Below, piece by piece: positions 8,711 through 17,673 of a stretch of 50,508 nucleotides of DNA. The stretch is from Candidatus Hydrogenedentota bacterium (GTDB lineage Bacteria > Hydrogenedentota > Hydrogenedentia > Hydrogenedentales > SLHB01). The translations under genes and the position numbers were made by a program. The stretch lies in contig JACRLJ010000048.1 in the NCBI GenBank assembly GCA_016215105.1, positions 1-50,508 of the forward strand. Reading direction: 5' to 3'. Numbering within the stretch: position 1 is the first letter of the stretch; each line of letters begins with the position of its first letter. The notes beneath the pieces were generated by a model that saw only the letters and a list, made by a program, of their open reading frames with translations, did not search any database and was not told where the DNA came from.

Positions 8711-10408
8711 TCACTTCACTTCGTGGGTTAGATCGAGAAACGCGGCGGCGGTAGCACTGAAATCCGCTAGGGCGCCGGTGGTTTTCCCGCGCGGCAAGTC
8801 GAAGGGCGGCCGGTCCGTCGAGGAATCGTAGAACTCGTAGAAGCAGCCGTAAAGCAGGTAACAGCGGACAACCTCATCGATGCTGCTGTGGGCGACTTCG
8901 CGGGCTTCTTGGAAGAAGCCGTAGGACATAAGGCCGTAGTAGATGAAGAGGTTGAGTTGCAGCCAGGACGGGCCTCGCCACAGGTTGTTGGTGAAACAGT
9001 CTTCGTCAAGGGCAACGCTGGGTACGCGGAGCGGCGCGCGGAATTCTTTCGGGTTCATAAGGTGCATCCGCAAGGCTTCGGCCCGATCTCGGTCAGGAAC
9101 GCGCCCGTGCAGGGGCAGGAATCCGGAAGCGGTCTTCACGGAAATGAAATCGCCAACCTCATCGAGATCAAAATAGAACTGGTGTTCATCGTCCCAAAGA
9201 ACTTCGTTCATAAGTTCAACGATTTCGGCGCGGCGTTTCGCCCAGGCGGCGGCGTCCGCGGTATTGTCGAGCCACTTGGCCATCTTCTCGAGCACACGGT
9301 ATTCCGCGGCCATGTAGCTGGACAAATCGACGGCGGTCATCGCGGTCGCGTGATCGAAGCGCGGACTGTTATCCATGCCGGATTCGATCCCGCGGGCAGC
9401 GGTATCCTCGCCAAGCTTCCAGCCGTAGAGTCCGGTCTCATTTCGCCGATGGGCCTCGATCCAATTCATCTGCCGCACCAGCTTTGGGTACATCTCGCGT
9501 AAGAAGGGGGTTCGGCGGTAGGCCTCGAAGTGGCGCCACAACACCCACGCTGCGAGCGGCGTGTACGCCGGCAACGGCGCCGTGTCCGCCTGCATTTCGC
9601 CGGCGCTGTCATCCGGCTGCGCAAACATCGCGCGTAGCGAGTCCTCGGCGAGATCGACACTGAGGTGCTTGAGTCCCAAGGCGTGGACTGAGCTGTCCCA
9701 CAGCCGGGGTTGGGGAATCTCGATCCGGTGCGGCGAGGTCCACCGGCAGGGCATCGCGCCGCCGGAACTCTGAATGTGCGCCTTCAGAACGGAGATCGCC
9801 TTGTACACGGTGCGTTTCCGATTGCCGGCCATTCCCTGCGGGGCCTCGAGCGCGGCGGTAAACGCCAGGCGCTGGCTCGATAGGTCGGTAATATCAGCCC
9901 GGCAAGCCGACTGCGCACGCCGCACTGCGTCCTCTTCGCTGGCGTAGGAAACGGCGATTCCAAATTGACGGTGCAGCGACGCGTCTCCGGTCGCCACGGC
10001 AATCCAGCGGCCATTTCCGGCAAACACCTCGGCGCCATTCGCGGCGCGTCCCGGAGCGTCGGAAACCAGGGTCGGAAACTCTGTCCCTTCCACGCGTTCA
10101 AGTTCGATCACGAGCGAAATCGAGTGACGATCCAGAAAACCGCCGGCCACGTAGCCACGATGCTCGTGGAGTTCCACGGTAACGTGCCAACAGTCGGACA
10201 GGCAATAATCCGTGGGATATTGGATGGACACGAGCCGATCGGCCCCGACGGCCGCGCGCAATGTCACTTCAGGTTCCAAGGGGAACGTCCAACCGATCCC
10301 ATCGCGGACACCGTACGCGGCAAACGGTTCGGCGGCGTCCGTCGGACCATCGACCCCCGAAAAAGCAAAGATACCACCCTGTGGCCAGATATTCGGATAT
10401 TCGTGCAT
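8711..10408 (-). CDS. GH63/trehalase-like (alpha/alpha)6-barrel glycosidase
   Basis: A 565-residue cytoplasmic protein with no signal peptide. The N-terminal 190 residues look like a beta-sandwich; the remainder is the (alpha/alpha)6 toroid of the trehalase/GH63/GH37 clan. The segment ESGMDNSPRFD holds the expected general-acid Asp (D346). Downstream come the conserved blocks DDEHQFYFDLD, CFTNNLWRGPSWLQLNLFIY and CFYEFYDSSTDRPP, the last with the region of the catalytic base. The GMDNSP motif is shared with bacterial mannosylglycerate/glucosylglycerate hydrolases and alpha-glucosidases, so a compatible-solute or alpha-glucoside substrate is plausible but not shown. Initiation at 10408 has only a weak purine run upstream. 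It is convergent with the membrane protein gene. Confidence 0.85.
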   Translation of the reverse strand: MHEYPNIWPQGGIFAFSGVDGPTDAAEPFAAYGVRDGIGWTFPLEPEVTLRAAVGADRLVSIQYPTDYCLSDCWHVTVELHEHRGYVAGGFLDRHSISLVIELERVEGTEFPTLVSDAPGRAANGAEVFAGNGRWIAVATGDASLHRQFGIAVSYASEEDAVRRAQSACRADITDLSSQRLAFTAALEAPQGMAGNRKRTVYKAISVLKAHIQSSGGAMPCRWTSPHRIEIPQPRLWDSSVHALGLKHLSVDLAEDSLRAMFAQPDDSAGEMQADTAPLPAYTPLAAWVLWRHFEAYRRTPFLREMYPKLVRQMNWIEAHRRNETGLYGWKLGEDTAARGIESGMDNSPRFDHATAMTAVDLSSYMAAEYRVLEKMAKWLDNTADAAAWAKRRAEIVELMNEVLWDDEHQFYFDLDEVGDFISVKTASGFLPLHGRVPDRDRAEALRMHLMNPKEFRAPLRVPSVALDEDCFTNNLWRGPSWLQLNLFIYYGLMSYGFFQEAREVAHSSIDEVVRCYLLYGCFYEFYDSSTDRPPFDLPRGKTTGALADFSATAAAFLDLTHEVK

Positions 10409-10561
10409 GAACCCTTTTCCCTGCCTGAGTCGCGCTAGAGTACCGCTACATTAACGCGCCGAAACAGGAGATTACAAGGCGCAGCGTAGAGTTGACGGAG
10501 TTCGGGGCGCACTTCGTCAGGTTTCGGCGGTGGTAGGCCTCGACTTCACCGAGAAGAAGGC

Positions 10562-10589
10562 TGAGATTGCTTCGCGAGAAGCAATCTCA
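10562..10589 (-). terminator. Hairpin downstream of hypothetical gene (terminator-like)
   Basis: TGAGATTGCTTC and its exact complement form a 12-bp stem closed by a 4-nt loop (GCGA on plus, TCGC on minus), 32 nt beyond the stop of the minus-strand gene ending at 10621. No clear U tract follows, so it may be an RNA end-protecting hairpin rather than a classic terminator. Confidence 0.5.
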
Positions 10590-10620
10590 ATTCGCGTGTA
10601 TGGCAACAATGGCACTCGCG

Positions 10621-11505
10621 TCATTCTTCGGAATGATGTCCTTCTCCGTCAAACCTCCAGGTGGTCAATTTACCACTCTTGCGGTTTTGGAGGTTCTCCT
10701 GGCCCATTGCGATGATAGATCGGTATCGTTTGAGCCAGAGTTCATCCTGCGGCTCCGTCGTAAATTGCTGTTGTCTAGCCCACGCCGATGCGCGATCGCT
10801 CAGCGCCCGACTCGCGGTATCGATATCGCCATTCTCAACGAGATAGAAAAGCGCCATTGATGCCAGGCGAAGCGCGATTGATTGTGGTGAATAACCGTCA
10901 CCCGAGAACCGCTGTTTTTTCCAAAATATGAGGTCCGTCGCCTTAGCAAGCGCCTGAACCCCGGACGGAGACAACGAAAGATAAAGCAATGCCGAATGCA
11001 CTGCGAGTTCATATTGGGAGTCGATTGTCTCAGGTTTCGTCGAATCAAGAAAGCCGGTAGCAAGTTTGGCCAATTCTGAATCGTCTAGCATCCCGTAGAT
11101 GGCCAGATTAAGAGCGATTCGAAAGGTTTCGTAGTCGGCTGGGTTCCGCCCAAGCGCCTGGTGAACTGCGTCACGCACGAAGTGTGCCTCCGCGTCTGGG
11201 CGCGGTGTACTTCGATAACGGGCTATGGCCTTCTTCAATTGAGCAGGGTCCGTGTTTTCGTGCTTGAGTTCTACGAGTTTGTCCTCGTTTGCCCGCCATA
11301 GCGGACCCAGTGGGGTGTCTTTGACTTTCAAATAGTCCGGCTCAGCCCCTCGATAAGGGGGATAATCTTCGACAGCCACGGCGGGTTCTTGCTTCGTAGC
11401 TGCGACGGCGGTTAACAGATTCGTGCGCCCTCCAATCACGAAGACAAATAGGATAAGTAAAGCCGCAATTATTCTCCTCTTAGCCAACACGGTTTGCTGA
11501 ATCAT
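10621..11505 (-). CDS. Hypothetical secreted or membrane-anchored protein
   Basis: A 294-residue protein, unrecognised. The start at 11505 has GAGGGAG five nucleotides upstream. The N-terminus (VLAKRRIIAALLILFVFVIGG) is a single hydrophobic segment behind basic residues, either an uncleaved anchor or a signal peptide. The rest is mostly predicted helix with regularly spaced Ala/Leu, such as DSELAKLATGFLD, SALLYLSLSPSGVQALAKA and LRLASMALFYLVENGDIDTA. That pattern suggests TPR-like or other alpha-alpha repeats in the periplasm. No catalytic motif is visible. It is monocistronic and divergent from the alpha/beta hydrolase gene. Confidence 0.65.
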   Translation of the reverse strand: MIQQTVLAKRRIIAALLILFVFVIGGRTNLLTAVAATKQEPAVAVEDYPPYRGAEPDYLKVKDTPLGPLWRANEDKLVELKHENTDPAQLKKAIARYRSTPRPDAEAHFVRDAVHQALGRNPADYETFRIALNLAIYGMLDDSELAKLATGFLDSTKPETIDSQYELAVHSALLYLSLSPSGVQALAKATDLIFWKKQRFSGDGYSPQSIALRLASMALFYLVENGDIDTASRALSDRASAWARQQQFTTEPQDELWLKRYRSIIAMGQENLQNRKSGKLTTWRFDGEGHHSEE

Positions 11506-11892
11506 CGTCGCTCCCTCTACCGGCCTGGTTCAACGGGAAATGGACAACAACCGGCTCGCTACGGCGGGTTGTCCCTCAGCCGATTCCCCTCCTGGATGGC
11601 CGACCTCCGCTTCGCTCGCTGAAAGCAGTCTGGCACAGACTGCTGTAATACGCAAGCGCAAATTGCCGCTACCCTAAGGGCAACTGCTTAGGGTGCAGCG
11701 TGTTACGATCGAGGCAGGCTATCGAAGGCGCCGGGACGGCGCGTCTACGTTGACGGCACGCTCGGGCATTGAACGGATTGGATTCGAGCCCTTTGCGCCT
11801 GGAGCGCGAAGAAGTTGCTTGCGGCATACAGGGATGTGGTCTACGATAAATGTGTAGGTGTCATCTTCGCTAACCCGTGTGAAGGAGCAGAT
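11506..11892. other. Divergent intergenic region with small inverted repeats
   Basis: This 387-bp spacer separates the divergent hypothetical and hydrolase genes. It holds AGCAGTCTG-gca-CAGACTGCT (11624-11644, perfect 9-bp arms) and ACCCTAAG-8 nt-CTTAGGGT (11671-11694, perfect 8-bp arms). A looser GACAAC/GTTGTC pair lies around 11540-11573. They may be operators or RNA structures of either leader; no promoter hexamers are convincing. Confidence 0.45.
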
Positions 11893-12753
11893 ATGGAGAC
11901 GGTAGTCTACAAGACTGTTGACGGGCTCGACATCCGGGCGGATGTGTATCCTGGTGACGGCGGCGCCGCAGCTCCGGTGCTGGTGTGGATACATGGCGGC
12001 GCCCTTATCATGGGGAATCGAAGATGCTTGCACCCGGCGTTAAGCGCATTGTGTTCGGAGGCCGGTTACGCCCACGTCAGCATCGATTACCGCCTGGCGC
12101 CAGAAACGAAGCTGCCCGCGATCCTGGAAGACGTGTGCGACGCGTTCGATTGGATTCGGGGACCGGGCGCGGCCCAATTCGGATTTGATCCCGCTAGAGT
12201 CGCCGTCGTAGGTCACTCCGGAGGCGGTTACTTGGCGCTCATGAGCGGTGTCCACGCGAGGCCGCGTCCGCGCGTAATCGCGTCGTTCTATGGCTACGGA
12301 AACGTGGACGGACCGTGGTACAGCGAACCGGACCCGTACTATTGCCAAAGTCCGGCGGTGAGTCAAGATACCGCGTATGAAGCCGTGATGGGACCGCCGC
12401 TTTCGGAGGATACGGGAGACAAACGGCGCAGGTTCTTCTACTTATACTGCCGCCAGAACGGGTTCTGGCCGCGTGAGGTCTGCGGGTTCGATCCGGAACA
12501 TGACGCTGGAGCGTTTGACCCCTTCTGTCCGGTTCGTAACGTCACTCACGACTTCCCACCCACGATTTTGCTGCATGGCACGAAGGATACCGATGTCCCT
12601 TACCATTTGTCGGCAGACATGGCCGCCGCGCTTCTCGCAGCCGGCGTACCTGGCGTGACGCTCGAGGAGGCGCGCGGGGCTAATCCCTCGGCGGCCGCGA
12701 AGGCCGTGGCGCGGGCGGCAGCGTTCATCATCGAGCATAACCGGGGCGGGTGA
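11893..12753 (+). CDS. Alpha/beta hydrolase (esterase/lipase-like)
   Basis: A 286-residue cytosolic protein. The ATG at 11893 has GAAGGAG five nucleotides upstream; 26 in-frame upstream codons lack a site and are excluded. It shows the oxyanion motif HGG at 34-36, the nucleophile elbow GHSGG with Ser109, and a late HGTKDTDVPY carrying the acid. These are the marks of the alpha/beta-hydrolase-3 / hormone-sensitive-lipase-like fold, acting on small esters. The catalytic His, normally in a GxxHxF-type motif after the acid, is not evident: the equivalent stretch reads LEEARGANPSAAAKAV. The only downstream His is in the last residues (IIEHNRGG). Activity is therefore uncertain. Confidence 0.8.
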   Translation: METVVYKTVDGLDIRADVYPGDGGAAAPVLVWIHGGALIMGNRRCLHPALSALCSEAGYAHVSIDYRLAPETKLPAILEDVCDAFDWIRGPGAAQFGFDPARVAVVGHSGGGYLALMSGVHARPRPRVIASFYGYGNVDGPWYSEPDPYYCQSPAVSQDTAYEAVMGPPLSEDTGDKRRRFFYLYCRQNGFWPREVCGFDPEHDAGAFDPFCPVRNVTHDFPPTILLHGTKDTDVPYHLSADMAAALLAAGVPGVTLEEARGANPSAAAKAVARAAAFIIEHNRGG

Positions 12754-12799
12754 CAAGCGAGGGAAGCTCACTACTTGGCCGCGCTCGGCGAGCGCGGCC

Positions 12800-12926
12800 C
12801 CAGAGGCGCGGCCAGAAAGCCTCCTTCTACCGAGACCCGACAATAGCGAGCGATGGTGTTACACAACTTACAGACGCTTTCTGGCCGCGCCGCGTCATAA
12901 AGCGGACCTTCTGGCCGAATTCCTAG
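12800..12926 (+). repeat. Miniature inverted-repeat element, copy 3
   Basis: Same 127-bp span as copies 1 and 2. Perfect arms GGCGCGGCCAGAAAGC (12805-12820) and GCTTTCTGGCCGCGCC (12876-12891) enclose a 55-nt loop, and a third TTCTGGCCG segment lies near the right end. The flanks are CCAG (12800-12803) and CTAG (12923-12926), so the left duplication has one change. It lies 46 nt after the hydrolase stop. Confidence 0.87.
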
Positions 12927-12984
12927 CCTAGTGTAGTAATCTATAATTGCGCCGACATATCATCCCCTGTCAAGCGTGAGTTTA

Positions 12985-13064
12985 GCCCCGTTAGGGGCGA
13001 CAGATCATAGCCCACGGCGTGAGCCGTGGGATCAGGCAAGCATACGTATCAGCCCTGTAAGGGC
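12985..13064. repeat. Cluster of three short hairpins (REP-like)
   Basis: Three compact palindromes follow each other: GCCCC-GTTA-GGGGC (12985-12998), CCCACGGC-GTGA-GCCGTGGG (13011-13030) and GCCCT-GTA-AGGGC (13052-13064). Similar hairpin blocks (CCGTTAGGGGCGACAGAT, AGCCCACGGCGTGAGCCGTG) recur in the intergenic DNA of many bacteria with large genomes. That statement is from memory and not checked. The cluster sits downstream of the Ehr operon and may also stabilise or end its mRNA. Confidence 0.6.
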
Positions 13065-13131
13065 GAAAGACGTCTATGCCCTGCGGACGCGATATCAACG
13101 CATTAAGACGCCAACAGCATGAATCAATACA

Positions 13132-13911
13132 CTATGGTGTTAACGCCCTCTCCCCCGTCTTGATCTTTCCTATAAGCCTCAGGAGGCCGTCGAGGATAGT
13201 AAGGGGATGGGGCGGACAGCCGGGCACATAGAGGTCGACCGGAACGACCGATTGGGCGCCGTTGTGCGTCTCGTTTTGGTCAATGTAAGGCCCGCCGGAA
13301 ATGGCGCAGGCGCCTACGGCGATGACGAGCTTGGGCGCCGGGACCGCCTCGTAGGTTTTCTCCAACGCGAATTTCATGTTTTCCGTTACAGGACCGGTAA
13401 TAAGGAGCCCGTCGGCGTGGCGAGGGGAGGCGACGATCTGGATCCCGAAGCGGGACAGATCCCACCCGACGGTATTCAAGACGTTAACGTCGGATTCACA
13501 GGCGTTGCAGCCTCCCGCGGATACTTCGCGCAAACGCAACGCGCGCCCCAGGATTCGATAAAGCTCGTCGCGCATTCTGCCAGCGAGTCGGAATTCGCCA
13601 CCCTTCAGGAGCAAGTCATCGCGGCGGCTGACGGCGAGACGGTAATCCTGTGTCTGGGTGATGGCGCCTTGCGGACAGGCTTCGCCACAGGCCGTGCAGA
13701 AAAGACATTTCCCGAGATCGAGCGTTAGGCCGTTCGCTACACGAATGGCGCCGGTCGGACAAGCGTCCACGCACTGCTGGCAGCCATCGGCGCATTTTGA
13801 AGGATCGACGTTCGGACGCCCGCGGTAACGCCCCGGCAGGGTAGGACTCTCGAGCGGGAACTTCGTAGTGCGGTGTCCCTGTTTCAGTCTAGTCGTAATG
13901 ATTTCTATCAT
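13132..13911 (-). CDS. Ehr complex ferredoxin-NuoB/HyfI fusion subunit
   Basis: A 259-residue electron-transfer subunit fusing a two-cluster ferredoxin (HyfH/NuoI-like) to a NuoB/HyfI-like small subunit. The ferredoxin part has C40-x3-C44-x2-C47-x3-C51-P and C69-x2-C72-x2-C75-x3-C79-P, for two [4Fe-4S] clusters. The NuoB part keeps the N2-type proximal cluster ligands: C135-x2-C138 (GGCNACESD), C202 (GACAISGG) and C232 (VPGCPPHP). All cluster ligands are intact, unlike the partner large subunit. It is the last gene of the operon, 54 nt after the large-subunit stop. It would pass electrons along the cytoplasmic arm to or from an unknown site near the large subunit. Confidence 0.92.
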   Translation of the reverse strand: MIEIITTRLKQGHRTTKFPLESPTLPGRYRGRPNVDPSKCADGCQQCVDACPTGAIRVANGLTLDLGKCLFCTACGEACPQGAITQTQDYRLAVSRRDDLLLKGGEFRLAGRMRDELYRILGRALRLREVSAGGCNACESDVNVLNTVGWDLSRFGIQIVASPRHADGLLITGPVTENMKFALEKTYEAVPAPKLVIAVGACAISGGPYIDQNETHNGAQSVVPVDLYVPGCPPHPLTILDGLLRLIGKIKTGERALTP

Positions 13912-13965
13912 CGGTTCGTCACTTTTCGCGGTCTCATGGACCCGGTTGGGTAGGATTGATTATTC

Positions 13966-15513
13966 CTACAGATCATGACCGGCGTAACTCAGGTTGAAAC
14001 TCTTATTACACAGCGGGAAATCGGAGATTGGAACGCCGCGCAGCGCCAGCGCGAGTCCAAACCAGTTGTGGATCGACGGGTCCTTGACCTTGATGAAATC
14101 CAGCGCGCCGGTATTATCCGTAAATGCGACGTGCATCGCCTCGCCGCGCCACGTCTCACACATTCCAAAGGCCATGGCGTTGGGCTTGAACGCGCCCAGG
14201 GGAGCGAAAGGCTTGCCCGCAGGTTTGTTTCCCAACAATTCCAATAGAAATGCGAGAGACCGCTGCACCTCGAGCCAACGGACCACGGCGCGCGCATATA
14301 CGTCGCCGGTAGTTTCAATTGCGACGGGGATGTGGCTGAATTGGTACACCCCATGCGGATGATCATGGCGCACATCGCGCATGCACCCGCAGGCGCGCGC
14401 CGCCGGCCCCACCAGCCCGATCTCCTCGGCCTGCGCCTCCGATAGCGCGCCAGCGCCTTCAAATCGCGCCAGCACCGAGGGCTGCATAAATACCATGTCA
14501 AGGACTTGAAGCACCTCGGCCTGAAGTGATTTGAGGCGTTTGTGAAGCCGATCGGCCAACTCCGAATCGACGTCAAAGAGAACGCCGCCGGGGCGAAGCA
14601 GGTTGCGGCCGAATCGGTTACCGCAGATTTCCAGCGTTAGGTTGAGAAATTCCCCGCGCAGACGGCCCAAGTACGACGCTCCCGGCAAAAACGCGACATC
14701 ACCACACAGCGCCCCGAGATCGCCAATGTGATTGGCCAGACGCTCCAATTCGAGGGCGATACCCCGTATTGCGTGCGCGTGAACACTGACCCGCGCCCCC
14801 GCTAGGGCCTCCAAAGCGGCGCAATAGGCGAAAGCATGTCCTATCGAGGTGTCCCCGGCGATAGTCTCGGCCACCATCGCCGAGCGCGTCGCATTGCGAT
14901 GCAAGAGCAGCGCTTCGACACCGCGATGCTGATAACCGAGCACAATTTCGAGGTGCAGCACTTCTTCGCCATGGCACTGAAAGCGGAAATGACCGGGTTC
15001 GATCACGCCGGCGTGGACCGGTCCGACCGCGACCTCATGGACCTCTTCGCCATCCACGCGGTAGAAGGGGTAATCGCCGGGAATCGTCTTCGCCGGATTG
15101 AACTGTCCCCATGGCGCCGGCGCGCCGTTATCCGTACCGTGATAGCGCAGGGGCTTCAGCCACGGATGCCCGACCGGATGGACTCCCAATTGCTCGGCAA
15201 TCTCGCGTTCCAGCGCTTGCGCGGCGGGCCACAGTGCAGATACAGACGGATACTCCGGCGCCCGCCCCGGCGCAGGCGCTGCGAGTCGCGACGAACAAAC
15301 CTGGACAATGCCATCGCTGTCATACGCCAGAAAAGCATACAACGTAACGCCGCCATCTGGCGCGCGCCGGCCGAACAACTGCGCCAGCCGGCCGCCGTGA
15401 CTTTTCCCATCAATGATCCGTTCGGCAAAACTATTCGGCTCGACGCAGGGAATTGCCGCAAGGTCTACGCTTTCGCCTTGCCGCGTCGTGATCCATTTTC
15501 CATCGCCGGTCAT
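13966..15513 (-). CDS. Ehr complex large subunit (NuoCD/HyfG-like) lacking Ni ligands
   Basis: A 515-residue protein with a NuoC-like N-terminal domain (about 1-130) fused to a NuoD/hydrogenase large-subunit domain. The family blocks GYQHRGVEALLL (RGVE at 197-200), GIALELERLANHIGDLG and RPGGV are present. In [NiFe] hydrogenases two CxxC pairs bind nickel. Here the first pair is replaced in ETIAGDTSIGH (A219 and T222). The C-terminal DPCxxC is replaced by KDPSIHN (S480 and N483). No maturation-type C-terminal extension follows. It therefore cannot hold a Ni-Fe site and matches the energy-converting hydrogenase-related (Ehr) class. The start overlaps the upstream stop by 4 nt, implying translational coupling. 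Confidence 0.92.
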   Translation of the reverse strand: MTGDGKWITTRQGESVDLAAIPCVEPNSFAERIIDGKSHGGRLAQLFGRRAPDGGVTLYAFLAYDSDGIVQVCSSRLAAPAPGRAPEYPSVSALWPAAQALEREIAEQLGVHPVGHPWLKPLRYHGTDNGAPAPWGQFNPAKTIPGDYPFYRVDGEEVHEVAVGPVHAGVIEPGHFRFQCHGEEVLHLEIVLGYQHRGVEALLLHRNATRSAMVAETIAGDTSIGHAFAYCAALEALAGARVSVHAHAIRGIALELERLANHIGDLGALCGDVAFLPGASYLGRLRGEFLNLTLEICGNRFGRNLLRPGGVLFDVDSELADRLHKRLKSLQAEVLQVLDMVFMQPSVLARFEGAGALSEAQAEEIGLVGPAARACGCMRDVRHDHPHGVYQFSHIPVAIETTGDVYARAVVRWLEVQRSLAFLLELLGNKPAGKPFAPLGAFKPNAMAFGMCETWRGEAMHVAFTDNTGALDFIKVKDPSIHNWFGLALALRGVPISDFPLCNKSFNLSYAGHDL

Positions 15514-17009
15514 CGGCCACCTCCCGCGGCATACGCCGTCGCAATCGCTGCGCCGGTGTCGTGAGGCCCGAGCGCCGCCGCTGCCTGATCAAGGGCTTCT
15601 TTGACAAAGCTCGGCTGATACACCGCAAGAACGAATCCCAGACCGATGAGCAGACAAGCAGGCGCCGCCATGGCGCGATACCGCCACCGTTCGCCGCCAT
15701 CCCAAGTGTGAGCGGCCGCCTCCGGCTCGGAATGTCCGCCGAACGCCATCGGCAGCACCGCCGTCACCATACCGACGAAGACGATGCACAAGAACAAGGC
15801 AAAGGCCGCAAGCGTCCACCAGTGACCTGAGCTGGCCGCCGCAAATAGGATGCCTATCTCGCTATAGAAGAGTCCGAACGGCGGCAGGCCGGTGGCGGCG
15901 AACAGCGCGGCGAGCAGCAGAAACCCCGTCAATGGGTAACGGCGCAGGGCGCCGCGAATGTTGGCGATTTGGTAACTTCCGTAGGAGTGACCCAGGATAC
16001 CGGCGACGAAAAACAAAGCGCCTTTGTAGAAAACGTTGTGAAGGACGTGCAGCATGGCCGGGTAGGATGCAACACCACCCAAACCAACGGCCACCGCGAG
16101 AATACCCATGTGGTCAACGCTCGAATAGGCAAGCAGCCTCTTGAAATGGCGCTGTCCGACAACAAATACGCTGGCCACCGCCATCGAGAAGAGTCCCAAC
16201 ACGATAAGCCAACCTCCGGCAAACTCTCCAAGGTTCGCCGCCTGACAGACTTGGTAGGCCCGGAGAATGGCCAGGAAGGCCGCGTTCAAGACCGCTCCGG
16301 AAAGCAACGCGGAGATCGGCGCCGGGGCCTCGCCGTGAGCGTCCGGCAGCCAACTGTGAAGCGGCGCCAAGCCCATCTTCGTACCGTAGCCCACCAACAT
16401 GAGCAGAAATCCCGTTCTCAACCAAGCAGGGTCAAGTTGGCGTCCGTGCAGCACCAGGCTATTGATCGTCAAGGTTACGGCCTCGCCAGCGCCCACCGAA
16501 GCCAGCGCCGTGCAGAACACGCCCAGTAGCGCGAGGGCGATACCCACGGAATTCATGAGCAGGAATTTCCAGGCCGCCTCGAGCGCGCGCGCCCCGCCGT
16601 GGAAATAGATTAGGGGCGTACCGGCCAGTGTCGACGCTTCGAGCGCCACCCACAATAGTCCGAGATTCTGGCTCACGCAAACCAAGTTCAGCGCGGTTAG
16701 CAGCGCAAGCATGCACGCCAGGAATACGCGCTGGGAGATCAGCGCCGCGCGCTGATACCCTACAAAATGAAGCGAGGTAGCGGCAAAAAGCACGCCAATC
16801 ACCGTCACGATAAGGTGGCCCAAAGGATCAACGCCGATGAATTCGTCTTTGAGCGGCGCGTGGGGCGCCAGCCAACTCCAGATAATGACGCCAAGATTCA
16901 CCCAGGCCCCGGTAACCATAACGGCCAGCCTCCAGCGCGGCGCCGGCAGGCTGAGACAGATGAGGCCGAAGACCGCCGGAACGGCAATCAGCAAAATAGG
17001 GGTGAGCAC
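15510..17009 (-). CDS. Antiporter-like membrane subunit (HyfF/NuoN-like)
   Basis: A 499-residue integral membrane protein with about 14 hydrophobic helices, of the Mrp antiporter/NuoL-M-N family. Conserved ion-channel blocks are visible: LLWVALEASTLAGTPLIY (helix 5 Glu), GYGTKMGLAPLHSWLPDAHG (Lys, then HSWLPDAHGEAPAPISALLSG) and RHFKRLLAYSSVDHMG. These carry the Lys/Glu pair used for proton translocation. It starts 1 nt after the HyfE-like gene stop. It is the third antiporter-type subunit of this operon and shorter than the two HyfB-like ones. Confidence 0.9.
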   Translation of the reverse strand: MLTPILLIAVPAVFGLICLSLPAPRWRLAVMVTGAWVNLGVIIWSWLAPHAPLKDEFIGVDPLGHLIVTVIGVLFAATSLHFVGYQRAALISQRVFLACMLALLTALNLVCVSQNLGLLWVALEASTLAGTPLIYFHGGARALEAAWKFLLMNSVGIALALLGVFCTALASVGAGEAVTLTINSLVLHGRQLDPAWLRTGFLLMLVGYGTKMGLAPLHSWLPDAHGEAPAPISALLSGAVLNAAFLAILRAYQVCQAANLGEFAGGWLIVLGLFSMAVASVFVVGQRHFKRLLAYSSVDHMGILAVAVGLGGVASYPAMLHVLHNVFYKGALFFVAGILGHSYGSYQIANIRGALRRYPLTGFLLLAALFAATGLPPFGLFYSEIGILFAAASSGHWWTLAAFALFLCIVFVGMVTAVLPMAFGGHSEPEAAAHTWDGGERWRYRAMAAPACLLIGLGFVLAVYQPSFVKEALDQAAAALGPHDTGAAIATAYAAGGGR

Positions 17010-17010
17010 C

Positions 17011-17673
17011 TCAAACCTCCTTCAACTCGTCCAAGAGATCCGTGTCAATGTGGTCGAACTCTCGCCGAATGTGATATACGACAATCGCCATGATGAAGAC
17101 GCCGACGAACACATCGAGCAAAATGCCCAGCTCAACGAGCAACGGCGTTCGATTCAAAAGGAAGAGCCCAAAGATGAAAATGCCGTTTTCCAGCACCAGG
17201 TAACCGATAACCTGCGTAATCGCCGTGACTCGAGTTACCAGAGTCAGCAGTCCAATGAAAATGGTGGACAACGCTGCCGGCAACACGAGGTCCGAAAACG
17301 GCGGCATCGGCAGGACTAACCGCGAAGCCATCGCGAAGCTGGCGACGATGGCCAAGGCCCCGATCATGACGGACGCAGTGAAGCCAATGAACGGTTCGAC
17401 ATCCTTGTGGATTTCGCCGGAGCGGAGAATACGCATGAGCACATAAGGAATAAGAATCACCTTCAGCCCGATGGCCGCGGCGGCAATGAGATAAGCGTGC
17501 AGACTCGGCAATTCCCCAACAGCGATCTCGCCGCCCACCGGCAGTAACGCCAAGAGGAAACTCTGAAACGCGAATAGCCGAATGCACGTCGCCAAACGGC
17601 TGCTGGCCAACATACTGAGGTTCAGCAACATCGCCAACACGAGGATGGTGTCAATCGCCGGGTGGTAGGTCAT
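17011..17673 (-). CDS. HyfE-like membrane subunit (NuoK-related)
   Basis: A 220-residue membrane protein with about seven hydrophobic helices. The C-terminal half (VTAITQVIGYLVLENGIFIFG) carries the NuoK/MrpC-like helix with an acidic residue in the membrane. The segment FVGVFIMAIVVYHIRREFDHIDTDLLDELKE matches the end of hydrogenase-4 component E. It fits the HyfE position between HyfC-like and HyfF-like genes. The 4-nt ATGA overlap with the upstream gene indicates coupled translation. Confidence 0.88.
   Translation of the reverse strand: MTYHPAIDTILVLAMLLNLSMLASSRLATCIRLFAFQSFLLALLPVGGEIAVGELPSLHAYLIAAAAIGLKVILIPYVLMRILRSGEIHKDVEPFIGFTASVMIGALAIVASFAMASRLVLPMPPFSDLVLPAALSTIFIGLLTLVTRVTAITQVIGYLVLENGIFIFGLFLLNRTPLLVELGILLDVFVGVFIMAIVVYHIRREFDHIDTDLLDELKEV

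Noticed and set aside
10562-10589. Mobile element end or operator for the 12-bp palindrome
   Set aside because: It is a single occurrence just after a stop codon with a short loop, better explained as an mRNA 3' hairpin.
13966-15513. Functional group 4 [NiFe] hydrogenase large subunit
   Set aside because: The fold matches, but all four Ni-ligand cysteines are replaced, so a hydrogen-evolving or hydrogen-oxidising enzyme is not supported.
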